A stretch of 26,705 bases of DNA from a virus. The notes under the pieces were generated by a model, which saw only the letters and a program-made list of their open reading frames with translations, searched no databases and was not told the DNA's origin. The stretch covers positions 1 to 26,705 of IMG/VR virus record IMGVR_UViG_3300009593_002635. The stretch is one strand, 5' to 3'. The translations under genes were made by a program, and so were the position numbers. Shown here in pieces: positions 4,880 through 13,600 of this stretch (position 1 is its first letter; every line of letters starts with the position of its first letter).

Positions 4880-5227
4880 TTCTCTAGGATCGTGCCATTT
4901 GACAACTCTTTGCAGTTCATCGAACTGCTTAGGTGTCATGAAGATCTTGACATTGTTTGCCAAGTTCAAAACAACAAAATCTTCTCTGTCGTCTGCTCTG
5001 TTTACATGGTTTGTAATTTCAGGTTCAAACTCAAAGCCTTCATTGTGGTTCAAGTGGACGTACAGATTGTTGCGGAGCCAAGTCCCATCAGTTTTCATGT
5101 CCATTTCAGTAGCACTGAAACTAACACCAGAATCGTACTGGTTGCCCGAAGGAGCTCTAAAATTGAACCGCCTTGAACGAGCTTGACCATGCTTAGTCCA
5201 GTTGCTTATTTTCACGTTATTTCTCAT
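4868..5227 (-). CDS. Hypothetical phage protein (119 aa), first gene of the minus-strand block
   Basis: Unrecognised. Starts MRNNVKISNWTKHGQARSRR (basic N-terminus), then looks beta-rich: RFNFRAPSGNQYDSGVSFSA, LYVHLNHNEGFEFEPEI and EDFVVLNLANNVKIFMTP. It closes with a helix KQFDELQRVVKWHD. A small beta-sandwich with a basic arm that binds nucleic acid is conceivable but not shown. The ATG follows GAGGAGG by seven bases and overlaps, as ATGA, the end of a stop-interrupted frame upstream. Upstream hairpins AGTGCC/GGCACT (5295-5277) and GACC/GGTC hold the positions that the T-arm and the 5' hairpin have at other junctions, but no T-loop is present. Confidence 0.75.
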   Translation of the reverse strand: MRNNVKISNWTKHGQARSRRFNFRAPSGNQYDSGVSFSATEMDMKTDGTWLRNNLYVHLNHNEGFEFEPEITNHVNRADDREDFVVLNLANNVKIFMTPKQFDELQRVVKWHDPREEQN

Positions 5228-6066
5228 TGAATTTCCTCCTCAATGGATTGTTTCGACCTGTCATGGTCATCTTCAGAGTGCCGACATCAGGCACTGACGA
5301 GGAGGAGGATTTGCCAAGCTCTAAGAGCTCTAGACTCACCATCTCCTCTGGTGCTGATTGGGAGCCCACTCTCAATTCCCATCGCTGTGGGAGTTTGTCG
5401 CACTTTCAACCTTCCCTTCCCTCAGTCTTCCGACTCGGTCTGGTTGAACTCAAACTTGAGTTTGTTCTGATTACTCAGATCCTCCTCGCTAGTGCCACCT
5501 AGCTGAACCTCCAGCTCTTGTGAGAGGCTCAGTGCTTAGTCCGTGTCAAGCACGGTCTTGAAGCTAATGCCTGTCACTGGCAATTGCAACGATTTATTTG
5601 AATTAGGCACATAACCGCAGGTCAGAGGGTATAAATTTCTTTTTGTAAAGCACCAAAAAAACACCCAAACTGGGAAACCGAGACACCCATTCTCCGCTGT
5701 GCGACACCACCACAGGCACACACACTGGAGCACCAACAGCACTGGTCAAGGTGACATATGCATGGTGCATGAGCACGGAAGCAATCCTGTCCATTCTTGA
5801 CCCACCACTGTCAAAAAACAGCTACCAGCGACCTGCTGGTGGTGTGTGCTCGGCAGCTCTGGGATCAACGCACCAGCTCTGGGGAAAAAGACCCTGTACG
5901 CCCTGTTTCTGGGGTATTTGCGACCAACCAAAAGAGGGGGTTGATAAATCTGCGGTCACAGGTGCAGGGAGGGGGCATCCATCTGTTTGGGTGACAATCA
6001 GACTTCGGCGTGTCACTATAAATGATACGTTTTCTGTCGTGTTTAGTACCTGGTCAAACAAGAACC
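5228..6066. other. Divergent control region without a confident gene
   Basis: About 840 bases between the two divergent gene blocks. It holds inverted repeats: AGTGCC/GGCACT (5277-5295), AATTCCCA with TGGGAGTT around 5382-5395, CCGTG/CACGG (5541-5555) and ACCAGC/GCTGGT (5824-5840). Several open frames exist on both strands, but none has a good start, ribosome-binding site and plausible protein together. The minus-strand frame ending at 5224 is protein-like but broken by stops at 5536, 5422 and 5287. The right half (about 5740-6000) looks more G- and C-rich and contains AGCTCTGGG twice (about 5855 and 5872). As the segment just before the terminase it could hold the packaging start (cos or pac) or a replication origin; I see no direct mark of either. 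Confidence 0.5.
5628..5656 (-). promoter_or_regulatory. Weak candidate promoter for the minus-strand block
   Basis: On the minus strand TTGGTG (5656-5651) and TATACC (5633-5628) are separated by exactly 17 bases. The match to consensus is partial (three of six and four of six). If used, the leader to the first gene at 5227 would be about 390 bases long and would contain the hairpins and the stop-interrupted frame described for this region. No better leftward promoter was found by eye. Confidence 0.25.
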
Positions 6067-6090
6067 TGTTATAATCTCCTGGTACAGGAG
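6067..6090 (+). promoter_or_regulatory. Extended -10 promoter with overlapping palindrome, start of the late operon
   Basis: TGTTATAAT (6067-6075) is a perfect extended -10. No good -35 is seen 16-18 bases upstream. Directly after it CTCCTG-GTA-CAGGAG (6076-6090) is a six-base-arm palindrome covering the expected start site near 6082. It could be an operator or a 5' hairpin of the transcript. All rightward genes to the window end are packed without another visible promoter, so this probably drives the whole block. Confidence 0.55.
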
Positions 6091-6106
6091 CCCAGGTCCT
6101 AGAAAC

Positions 6107-6126
6107 AACAGCTCTGTCGAGCTGTT
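6107..6126 (+). promoter_or_regulatory. Leader hairpin just before the first late ribosome-binding site
   Basis: AACAGCTC (6107-6114), loop TGTC and GAGCTGTT (6119-6126) make a perfect eight-pair hairpin, ending four bases before the GGGGAG ribosome-binding site at 6131-6136. It may insulate or stabilise the 5' end of the long late message. There is no U-tract, so it is not an attenuator-type terminator by itself. Confidence 0.55.
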
Positions 6127-6138
6127 ACCAGGGGAGAC

Positions 6139-6282
6139 ATGAACAAAGCACAACACGGACGGACACTAGAAGAGCCAGACACTGGCGAAATGGTTGGCTC
6201 GTCTGAAATCGACCCTTTTGAAGACGATACTCCGCTAGTATGTGGTCTTGATGAAGTCGATACTTGTGATTCCTGTCAGTAA
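6139..6282 (+). CDS. 47-residue acidic leader protein before the terminase
   Basis: The ATG at 6139 follows GGGGAG and opens a 47-codon frame starting MNKAQHGRTLEEPDTGEMVG and ending DEVDTCDSCQ. Its TAA overlaps the terminase ATG as TAATG, the same coupling used between most late genes. The protein is strongly acidic, probably disordered, and has three Cys, two of them in a C-terminal CDSC. Its position is where a small terminase subunit often lies, but it is far too short and has no helix-turn-helix. It could be a translational leader for the terminase or a small regulator. It is below the length usually called by gene finders. Confidence 0.6.
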   Translation: MNKAQHGRTLEEPDTGEMVGSSEIDPFEDDTPLVCGLDEVDTCDSCQ

Positions 6283-8168
6283 TGTCTAAGCCACATAAGA
6301 GATGGTCTAAACAACGCCGCTTTGAGGCGGCGGTGTTGCGTGTTATTGATGACGGTTGGACTCAGGTTGAGGCAGCTAAGGAATATGATGTTTCTCGACA
6401 GCACCTAAACAAGAAGGTGAAAGAGGCTCGCCTTGAACGTGAGGTTCGGGTGGATGAGGCTAAGGCTAAAATCAAAATTTCGCCTTTGGGTCTTAATGAG
6501 GAACGCAGGGTCGGTACTTTTGAGGAGTTCGATCAAAGATACTTCGGTCATTGGATTTGCCCTGACTGTGACAAGCATCATGAGATGCCCGATTTTCATC
6601 GGGACATGGCTGAAGCCTGCCAAGGCGACTATAACCGTGTTGTTATTAATCTCCCTCCGTATCATTCCAAGTCAACGAACGTGACTGTTAAGGACACTAT
6701 CTATTCGCTGGTTAAGAACCCGAACTTGAGAACTCTTATTGTGTCTAAGTCTCTTCCGTTCGCTCGTACTTTCTTATATTCAATGAATGAACTGTTATGC
6801 AATCCTGATCTGTATGAAGGAGCGGCAGGAAACCTGATTGACGATTGGGGGCCGTTTAAACCTGAAGGATCTCAAGCTGTATGGAACCAAGAGCAGATCT
6901 ATGTTGCTGGCAGAATGACCGCTGAGAAAGACCCGACTGTTCAGGTGTTGGGTGTCGGCGCTCAGATTTACGGTAGGCGAGCTGACATTATTAAGTTTGA
7001 TGACGTTGCTACTTTAGATAACCAAAGAAACCCTGAAAGGGTACAAGACATGCTGGAGTGGATGGACAAGGAAGCTTTGTCTCGTATCGGTAAGAAAGGT
7101 AAAGCCATTTGGGTGGGTACTAGAGTTTCGCCAGGGGATGTGTATTCGACTTTAGCTAACCGACCTGGTTATAAAGTTTTAAGATACTCATGCATAACAG
7201 ACGATAACAATGAGGATGTTTTATGGGGGGATCATTTCCCTTATGAGCAGGCGATCATTCACCGTTCGGAGATGCGCCCTGCCGACTTCCAGTTGGTGTA
7301 CCAGAATGTGGACATCCCAGGGTTGGGTGCTTCCTTCACTCAAGAGATGCTCGATACTTGTAAGGATTCGTCTAGGACTACTGGGCATTATGAATCTGAT
7401 TGGCGTTTGATCGCTGGTCTTGATCCTGCTGGGGGTAATAAAGATTCTGGTTACACAGCATTTTCTTTAATCGGCGTGGATTTGCGTACTGGTAAACGCT
7501 ATTTGGTGGATCAGGTTGCGGTTAAATCTATGAAAGCTCCGCAGATGAAGGATCAGATTATTGCTTGGACTGAGAGGTACCCTTTGTTTGAGTGGCGTGT
7601 TGAGAATAATGGTTTGCAGTCTCAGTTGGTGCAGTACAACACGGAGATAATTCAGTATCTTGCTAAGAAGGGTGTGAGGGTTGTTCCTCATACTACTCAT
7701 AAGAATAAGTGGGACCCTCAGTTTGGTGTTGAGTCTATTGCTCCTTTGATGTCTGCTGAAATGTTTTCTATCCCTTGGGGTAATGCTCCTACTTGTAAAA
7801 CTTTCCAGCCTGCTATCGAAGAGTTTGTTGCTTTCCCTATGGGTATGGTTTCTGACAGAGTGATGTCAACTTGGTTCGCTGATCTTGGTTGTCGTGATCT
7901 TTTGAGTCGTGCTCATCTTCCGATGTTTAATGAAAGGATGAAGGTGCCTAATCGGATTAAACGCCGTAGGCATGTTGTTGATTTTCAGAGTCAGGAAGCT
8001 AGGAGGGTCAACTTGTCTGACCAAAGAAGCGGTCATATGGACAGAGGCCAGTGGGGGTATAGAAGACAAACTTTAGGTACTCCGCAGGCGCATGAGAATG
8101 TTGAGGAGTATGATGAAGAGAAGGGTCCTAAGTTTGTTAATGTAGAAGGATACGTGTCAGATAAGTGA
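6282..8168 (+). CDS. terL: Terminase large subunit with N-terminal helix-turn-helix (628 aa)
   Basis: This is the DNA-packaging motor, an ATPase plus nuclease that docks on the portal. Residues about 16-50 form a helix-turn-helix (WTQVEAAKEYDVSRQHLNKK), a DNA-binding unit normally carried by the separate small subunit. CPDC (93-96) and DFHRDM precede the ATPase. PPYHSKST (125-132) stands in the Walker A place but lacks the usual GK. ADIIKFDD (234-241) is Walker B, and GTRVSPGDVYS (279-289) is the likely coupling motif. The nuclease begins with GLDPAGG (Asp381), and VENNG (Glu441) is a second acidic site. The length is somewhat above the usual 450-600. The start overlaps the leader gene. No small terminase gene is visible, which fits the fused domain. 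Confidence 0.92.
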   Translation: MSKPHKRWSKQRRFEAAVLRVIDDGWTQVEAAKEYDVSRQHLNKKVKEARLEREVRVDEAKAKIKISPLGLNEERRVGTFEEFDQRYFGHWICPDCDKHHEMPDFHRDMAEACQGDYNRVVINLPPYHSKSTNVTVKDTIYSLVKNPNLRTLIVSKSLPFARTFLYSMNELLCNPDLYEGAAGNLIDDWGPFKPEGSQAVWNQEQIYVAGRMTAEKDPTVQVLGVGAQIYGRRADIIKFDDVATLDNQRNPERVQDMLEWMDKEALSRIGKKGKAIWVGTRVSPGDVYSTLANRPGYKVLRYSCITDDNNEDVLWGDHFPYEQAIIHRSEMRPADFQLVYQNVDIPGLGASFTQEMLDTCKDSSRTTGHYESDWRLIAGLDPAGGNKDSGYTAFSLIGVDLRTGKRYLVDQVAVKSMKAPQMKDQIIAWTERYPLFEWRVENNGLQSQLVQYNTEIIQYLAKKGVRVVPHTTHKNKWDPQFGVESIAPLMSAEMFSIPWGNAPTCKTFQPAIEEFVAFPMGMVSDRVMSTWFADLGCRDLLSRAHLPMFNERMKVPNRIKRRRHVVDFQSQEARRVNLSDQRSGHMDRGQWGYRRQTLGTPQAHENVEEYDEEKGPKFVNVEGYVSDK

Positions 8169-8196
8169 CACTTTATTTCTTCACGGTGGGAATGTA

Positions 8197-8430
8197 TTGT
8201 TTAAAGATAGAAAGAACGTAAAAGCGTTTAAGAAAGCGCAGGAAAAGGCTGGGGATGATGAGATCGTCTGCGGCACTTATGACGATAATGGAGAACCTTT
8301 GTATTTCACAGCACCGAGAGGAACGTCAGAAGAAGAGATCAGAAATCTCGCTTTTGCAGCTAAGAACGGTAGGCCATTATCTCTCTTAGAAAACGGATTA
8401 TTAGATATGGCAGAAGAACGGAAAAAGTAG
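8197..8430 (+). CDS. Small hypothetical protein between terminase and portal (77 aa)
   Basis: Unrecognised. The chosen start is TTG at 8197 (M-F-K-D-R-K-N), preceded by GGTGGGA; the ATG at 8192 is in another frame that closes quickly. The N-terminus is basic (KNVKAFKKAQEKAG). A short strand pair follows (EIVCGTYDDNGEPLYFTAP), then a helix SEEEIRNLAFAAKNGRPLSL and a short C-terminal helix. Its TAG is directly followed by the portal ATG. A place between terminase and portal suggests a packaging or head-assembly helper, but that is only positional. Confidence 0.7.
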   Translation: MFKDRKNVKAFKKAQEKAGDDEIVCGTYDDNGEPLYFTAPRGTSEEEIRNLAFAAKNGRPLSLLENGLLDMAEERKK

Positions 8431-10218
8431 ATGCTTGATTTAGACAAACTACCTGCTATGTATAGTGCTTGGAGGACACGGTACGAAGAGCGTGATCTCA
8501 GAATTGATATCATTGATCGTACTGTCAAGGGTGACTTTGATGAGTTTGACCCTGATGAGGAGAATGTAACCAGCCGATCACCTAACCTTATTCAGGTGGC
8601 GTTGGAAGACACTGCTGAGGCAGCGTCTGTCATTCCTACTATCAGAGTTCAACCTTCTAAAGCCACACAAGCTTCCAAGAAGGTAGCTTCTCGAATGGAA
8701 AGAGTAGCTACTTCGTACATGCAGGCAAACGGCATCGACCTTCTCATACCTAGAGCTGTTATGGATATGGCAGCTTATGGTTATAGTGTTTGGTCGATTA
8801 GCCCTGATTTTGAACAGAAGATGCCTCTTATAGAGAGGCGTGACCCTCGCACTTGTTACCCTGAACCAGGGTTCAGACCAGGTGACACTGTGAAGAAGGT
8901 GATGTTTGGAAGGGAGGTGTATTTCTCTCAACTACCAGACATGTACAAAGACAAGCTCGTAGAGTATGTCGGTGCTAATGGGTTGGGTGAAGTAGACGAC
9001 AACACAAAAGTAGTTTTAGTTGAATACTATGACGATCACGAATATGTGCTTTGCGGCATGTATCAAGGTAATCATGACACTTTTCACCGATTCAGCTCAG
9101 GGGATTACGCTCTTTATCCAGTGGAGTTAGAACGTATTGAGAATCCGCTAGGTGTTTGCCCTATTGTTATAGGTTCAAGAATTACTTTAGATGGGGAGTT
9201 CCGAGGACAGTTCGACCAAGTCGTAGGTCTTATGGAAGCTCACATCAGGTTGATGTCTATGGTGTTGGATTATGCAGATCAAGCAGTGTATTCCGACATT
9301 TTTGTTAAAGACTTGATTGGGGAAATGCCGTATGGTGGTGGTGCGTACATTGAATTAGGACCGCAAGGTGCTATTGGTCGTGTCCCTCCAGCGGTGTCCT
9401 CACTTAATGTTCAAGCTGACATGGCTCAACTTATAGAAGGTATTCACCTTGGGGGTAGGTGGCCTAAGTCACGACCAGGCGAAATCGATCAGAGTATAGC
9501 TTCGGCTAAGTTCTTAGAGTCGTCTGTCGGAATGATGAACACGGCTATCCGCACATACCATCAGTTACTGCAATCTAAATTAGAGAAAGCTCTTCGGATT
9601 GCTTGCATGGTGGATAAGAATTATTTCCCTGGTGAAAAAGTAGCTGGCGGTGTGTTACGAAACCAAGAGTTCTTGGAAGAGTACAGCGCTGGTAAAGATA
9701 TTGATATGACTAACAGGCTAAGAGTCGAATATGGTCTTGGCATGGGTAGAGATCCTGCTCAGTCTGCTGTATTGCACATCCAGTATTCTCAAAACGAATT
9801 TGTTTCTAAAGAGTTCGTTCAGGAGAATCTTGATGGTTTAACAGATGTAGCGAGAGAGCAGGCACGTATTGATTCAGAGAAGTTCCGTGCTATGGCGTTA
9901 GCTAAGTTGTTACAAGGTTTGGAACAGGGAACTATTCCTGATTCGGCTCTTGTTGAGATAGCAAGGTCACGTATGCAGGGTGACGAATTGTTTGATCTAT
10001 TCGACAAGTATGTTGTTAAACCTCAAGAAGAACAGCAGGCTCAAATGTTGCCTGCTATGGCTGGTGCAGGTTTACAAGCAGGCGCTCCTATGGGTGGGCC
10101 TCAAGCAGGTTTACCTCAACCACCTCAACAAGGAGCACCTGAAGGAGCTAATTTATTAGCTAGAATGGGTGTACCTGCTGGGCCTGGTGGAATGTTAGGA
10201 GCAGAGGTACGTGGCTGA
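8431..10218 (+). CDS. Portal protein (595 aa)
   Basis: The size, place directly after the terminase and sequence character fit a portal, the dodecameric ring through which DNA enters and leaves the head. The early part has a helix-rich clip and wing region (TQASKKVASRMERVATSYMQ about residues 89-108). DMAAYGYSVWSI follows, a stretch common in portals, then RRDPRTCYPEP. Later LMEAHIRLMSMVLDYADQAV and AIRTYHQLLQSKLEKAL look like the long stem and crown helices. The last 65 residues are rich in Pro, Gly, Ala and Gln and likely disordered. The next gene begins eight bases before its stop. No protease or scaffold domain is fused. The assignment rests on context plus these features, not on a catalytic motif. 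Confidence 0.85.
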   Translation: MLDLDKLPAMYSAWRTRYEERDLRIDIIDRTVKGDFDEFDPDEENVTSRSPNLIQVALEDTAEAASVIPTIRVQPSKATQASKKVASRMERVATSYMQANGIDLLIPRAVMDMAAYGYSVWSISPDFEQKMPLIERRDPRTCYPEPGFRPGDTVKKVMFGREVYFSQLPDMYKDKLVEYVGANGLGEVDDNTKVVLVEYYDDHEYVLCGMYQGNHDTFHRFSSGDYALYPVELERIENPLGVCPIVIGSRITLDGEFRGQFDQVVGLMEAHIRLMSMVLDYADQAVYSDIFVKDLIGEMPYGGGAYIELGPQGAIGRVPPAVSSLNVQADMAQLIEGIHLGGRWPKSRPGEIDQSIASAKFLESSVGMMNTAIRTYHQLLQSKLEKALRIACMVDKNYFPGEKVAGGVLRNQEFLEEYSAGKDIDMTNRLRVEYGLGMGRDPAQSAVLHIQYSQNEFVSKEFVQENLDGLTDVAREQARIDSEKFRAMALAKLLQGLEQGTIPDSALVEIARSRMQGDELFDLFDKYVVKPQEEQQAQMLPAMAGAGLQAGAPMGGPQAGLPQPPQQGAPEGANLLARMGVPAGPGGMLGAEVRG

Positions 10219-10645
10219 ACCAGATATAGTTGAAAAAACGCCGACACAAAACATGTCGGTTAATAAACCTGAGTCTGGTACCTATGGTGAACGAGCTGAG
10301 ACTGACCGTTTAAAGAAGGAACTTCCTTCTTCTGGTGGTCCTGTCGAAGGTCAACAACAAGCACCTCCAAGAGCTCAAGCTTCCCCTAATCGTCCTCCTA
10401 AAAATATGACTGTAATGGAAGAAGCAGGACCTGTAGGTGTCCCTAATGAATTAATGCATCAAGGGCGAGGCTTAAATCCTATGATCCCTTCAACAGGTAA
10501 TGTTATGGCTGGACCTGAGAATGCTGCTCAGGCTCGGATAGCTTTGTTGGATACTTTAGCCAACAGTAGAGAAGTTTCAGAGGAGACTAGAGAATGGGCT
10601 CAAATCGTTTTAGGGATGTTGTTAGATGGCTCTTCAACTTCCTAA
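10211..10645 (+). CDS. Pro/Gln-rich hypothetical protein (144 aa), GTG start
   Basis: It begins with GTG at 10211 (M-A-E-P-D-I-V) inside the end of the portal gene, with AGAGG just upstream. The first 100 residues are hydrophilic and rich in Pro, Gln and Ser, probably disordered. The C-terminus (AQARIALLDTLANSREVSEE and onward) forms two helices. It contains ESGTYG at residues 21-26, also found at residues 79-84 of the 2054-residue protein with different codons. A short, disordered protein next to the portal could be a scaffold, a plug or a linker; nothing in it decides. It overlaps the next gene by 20 bases. Confidence 0.7.
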   Translation: MAEPDIVEKTPTQNMSVNKPESGTYGERAETDRLKKELPSSGGPVEGQQQAPPRAQASPNRPPKNMTVMEEAGPVGVPNELMHQGRGLNPMIPSTGNVMAGPENAAQARIALLDTLANSREVSEETREWAQIVLGMLLDGSSTS

Positions 10646-13600
10646 TTCAGAACAACCCGACAGAGAAACACTTCTAGAAACTTATGGTAAGAACCCTTTA
10701 AAAGGTTTAGCTAAAACAGCGACCATGTTCATGCCTGATTGGTTGTCAGGTGTACCTAGAAATGAGTTGTCTTTACAGGACACTGTTAAAAGCATGATTG
10801 AATTCACCCCTGTTGTGGGTGATGTCATGGACCTTAAAGAAGGTGCTGATTTTCAAAATGATTTAGATCCTCTTGAAAGAGGGTTAGCTATTTTCGCTGG
10901 TTTAGGCGCTGTAGGTGCTGGTGTTCATATTGCTAATAATAGTTACACAACAATGCGTCAAAGATACATACAGGACATTAAAGGTATGGCTGTTACACCT
11001 GTTGCTACTGACCCTGCTCCTGCTGGTGAACGTCCAATAATCCAAATGAAAAAACAACAGGAAGATTTCGATTCGATTAGGAGAACATTAGTAGAGAAAT
11101 CTAGAAAAGGTTCTAGAAGGCAAATACAGTTAGGTGAAAAAGAAAAAAGATTTGTTTACACAGAGGGCGGTGGCGCTCCTAGACATGTGCAAATTTCTGT
11201 AGCGGAAACATTAACAGATCTTCACAACGCCATTTACAGTAAGACTAAATCTCCTCAAAAAATAGGGGATAATGTAAGTAGAAGAGATTCTGCTTTTGCT
11301 GGTTTCGTATGGCAGTTAGGGACATTAGTGCTGCATGACCGAGGGGTGGATGCATCACAGTTCGGTACTTTTGACGAAGCTTTAATGACCTCTAATACAG
11401 AGAGTGCTTTAGAAACAGAAGAAGGTGTTTTTGGATTGAGAATACCTCCAGAATTGTTAGAAGCAGCTACCGAAGCGCTTTCTATATTCTCTCAAATTTA
11501 TGATGCGGAACTAATCAACGATGTCACAACACGAAGGTCAGGTAACAGGTTATTCGGTCCACTTGGTAAGGATGGTGACTTGTTTTTACCAGAAAGCACA
11601 GAAGGTGAACCTGATGCATTTTGGTCATTTGAAGATGTAGGGGCAGTAAGTGCTTTTATTTCTGATTTAGCTGACATAACAGATGTTGTTAAAAGACACT
11701 CCTCTGGTGATATACGTATTACTCCTAACATGCAATGGAATTCTTTTTATAGAACTAGCAATGGGAGAATGCAAGGTAATTTAAATATTCACATCATGCC
11801 TGATAGTAGATATGTGGATGTTGAAAATGGTGCGATTTTAGATCCTGAAGGTTTACAGCAACAGCTTTGGCGTTTGGATTGGGAAACAGTTATACCTCAA
11901 ATGGTATTAAACCTTCTTTCAATAAATGAAGGCGGCACTTCGGTTGCTGTGAACGATGTTCATAGGGCTAAAGCTAAAGAATGGTATCCACAGTTCAACA
12001 AATTAATAAATGTTATTAGTGAAAGGTATGGAGTGACTCCTATTCAGGCTGGAGCTATCATTTCTGCTCTTTCTCCTAGAGCCGCATGGGACCCAGATAA
12101 TGTCAATTGGGGTATTCTTGGAGTTTTTGAAGCCACTACTGGCATAACCGATGAAATAGCTCAGTTGAATGAGTTGAATGAAGTACGTCAACTAGCAGGT
12201 TTCGCTCCTGTGACACGATTCAAATCTTTCGGGTCAGCTCTTTCAGTAGGTCAAGGTAAAGTTGCGGAACTTCTAGAAGGTAAAAATCCTGTAGAAGTTT
12301 TAAGGATGCTTAAAACAATGTCTTTCCTTCATAATGGTTTATTCCCAGAAGGAACTGCTGCTGATAGTCCTTTTGGTATTCAAGTTATAACTGCGGACAC
12401 TCACCATTTCAGAGCTATCAGTGGATTTTTTCATGCCGCTGAAGCTCCTTGGATGAGACAAGGAAGAGATGTCACTAAACAAGAACAGTTCTGGGAATCT
12501 GGGATAGGTCTTGATATGAAATCAAGAACAGCATCTTCTGTTGAGGGATTGAAGGAAGCCCACGGTATGTCAGAATTAGTTCCAGAAGGGTTAGCTGTTC
12601 CTCATAGTGTCGCTGAAAAAACTTATGATGCGATTACAAGAGCGACAGTTATAGCCGCTGAAATTTTAGGGATTAAACCCATCGAAGCTCAAGCAATGTT
12701 TTGGCAACCAGTTCAAGAAGCAGGTGTGTCAGGTGGGGGTACTTTAGGAGGAGCTAAAACAGCGGTTTGGAATGATGCAATAATAAAAGAAATAGAAGGA
12801 AGAAGTTCCACTTCACCTTCTTTAACTGATGCTTTAAGTCTAATAGATAGCAAATTGATAGATCCTATGACATCTGATTTAGACATATTCACTGTCGCAG
12901 ATGTTCATAATTATGAACCAGATGTAGGTATCCTTATTGCTTCTAGTAGTACTGGTATAAGAATTTATGCTGACCCTTCAAAGGCTGGTGTAGCAGATCA
13001 ATTAAGGACAGCTAGACCGATCAACGCTGAACCTGTTTTGTTAAAAGGTAAAAAAGAAGGTTTAGAGTGGAGTCGCAGTAAACCAACTGCAACTAAAGCT
13101 AACCCTATTCGTTGGGTTGCACGTAAATCTCGTAAAGCTAACCTAGGCGTTGTCACTAAAGGAATGTTTGAGTCTGCGCCTGCTAGTGAAGTCAGAACAA
13201 TAACTGATCCTTCCGTGATGGAAAACATCCCTGATGTGCATGCAGCAGGCAACTTTATTGTTGTGGAAGTTGAACAAGGAGGAGAAGGTGCTGTTAATAA
13301 GATTATTAACGAAATGCCTTTACCTTATGTGACTTCTGTTCAGGTGCCGATAACAATTCAATCAGCAGGACGTTCTTCTTACAAAATGTCTTCAACAGAA
13401 TTAGAAGCTGGTCTTGGTTCTAAACCTTCCAACAACCCTTTAATTAACAACAATTGGGTGATGGTACCTCAAGAGAATCAAAGGTTGATAGGTACTCTCA
13501 GGAGAAAAGGTTACAGCATAACTCCTGCTTATATGAGAGTCGGGGATCAGGTAGAACAAACATGGCTGATTATGGGTATAGATGAATCAACAAAAGGTTT

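Noticed and set aside
2100-4880. CRISPR-like or direct-repeat array
   Set aside because: Copies are separated by whole genes, the stems differ in sequence while pairing is kept, and spacers are absent.
5541-5561. H-type pseudoknot CCGTG-TCAAG-CACGG-T-CTTGA
   Set aside because: Both stems can pair on paper, but the connecting loops are 0-1 base, too short to span the helices.
5227-6074. Plus-strand open frames of 75-107 codons in the control region
   Set aside because: Poor start contexts and no protein-like sequence; the minus-strand frame at 5224-5540 looks better, yet is itself broken.
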